DNA of 5,824 nucleotides, from contig DXIA01000140.1 in the NCBI GenBank assembly GCA_019113125.1, positions 1 through 5,824 on the forward strand, in the 5' to 3' direction. Numbering within the stretch: the stretch's first letter is position 1; each line of letters begins with the position of its first letter. The position numbers and the translations under genes are program-made. The notes beneath the pieces are model-generated. The model ran no database searches, had not been told where the DNA came from, and saw only the letters and a list, made by a program, of their open reading frames with translations. Positions 5,725-5,824 of the stretch are shown piece by piece. This DNA is from Candidatus Pygmaiobacter gallistercoris. GTDB taxonomy: Bacteria; Bacillota; Clostridia; Oscillospirales; Ruminococcaceae.

Positions 5725-5824
5725 GAAAGAGGGCACTTTTGCGCGGTTGCGTCGTCAAAATCTCTCGACAACCACAAAGGGTGCCTTCGAGCTTTTTCCT
5801 TGCACCCGCATCAAAATTGACCTC

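Larger units (their letters stand above)
5654..5824 (-). other. Right-edge region: repeat-rich DNA with an edge-open minus-strand frame, no clear gene
   Basis: On the minus strand 56 sense codons run without a stop from the window edge to TAA at 5656-5654. No in-frame ATG or GTG is present, so this could only be the C-terminal end of a gene starting outside the window. The frame runs straight through the hairpin at 5686-5704 and stops only inside the promoter region of the next gene, which is odd for a real gene. The same stretch has further inverted repeats: GGGTGC/GCACCC (5779-5784, 5802-5807) and GGCAC/GTGCC (5732-5736, 5781-5785). The peptide matches no family I recognise. Structured interspersed repeat DNA or a noncoding RNA is at least as likely as coding sequence. 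Confidence 0.35.

Noticed and set aside
1..5824. CRISPR array, tRNA, rRNA, insertion sequence or defence system
   Set aside because: No regularly spaced repeats of CRISPR type, no tRNA cloverleaf or rRNA-like stretch, no transposase frame and no defence-gene motif were seen; the only direct repeat is the two-copy one at 5676-5724.

Overview
The window is GC-rich in its genes but has AT-rich promoter DNA at the right side. It carries strong AGGAGG-type ribosome binding sites, one GTG start, a CsoR-type copper repressor and a siroheme/iron-sulfur enzyme. Together these suggest an anaerobic Gram-positive bacterium, most likely a GC-rich clostridial (Oscillospirales-like) gut-type organism. That assignment is an inference from style and gene families, not from a marker gene.

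Layout: positions 1-75 hold a promoter -10 candidate, a perfect C6G6-centred palindrome that looks like a CsoR operator, and a strong ribosome binding site. Next is copA (76-2658, +), a Cu(+)-exporting P1B-1 ATPase. Its last 69 codons form a CopZ-like copper chaperone domain, and these codons still carry their own ribosome-binding-like sequence and ATG. Then comes csoR (2682-2954, +), the copper-sensing repressor. Positions 2964-3001 form a strong hairpin with T tracts on both sides, a terminator shared with the convergent gene. The minus strand then encodes one 854-residue multidomain enzyme (5575-3011): a CoA-disulfide-reductase-like flavoprotein, a rhodanese domain, and a small AsrC-like siroheme/4Fe-4S sulfite-reductase module with an inserted two-cluster ferredoxin. 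It has a clear extended -10 promoter at 5621-5629. Positions 5654-5824 contain no convincing gene. They hold direct and inverted repeats, a possible terminator and an edge-open reading frame, and may be part of an interspersed repeat or the tail of something outside the window.

How it works together: the left operon is a self-contained copper-export switch. CsoR would sit on the palindrome ahead of copA and release when it binds Cu(I); CopA pumps Cu(I) out, and the CopZ domain (fused or separately made) delivers it. The right gene is a predicted NAD(P)H-dependent reductase of persulfide, polysulfide or sulfite that would move sulfur from the flavin and rhodanese sites to a siroheme site in one polypeptide. 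The two units are convergent and share only the terminator, so a functional link between copper export and sulfide production is speculative.
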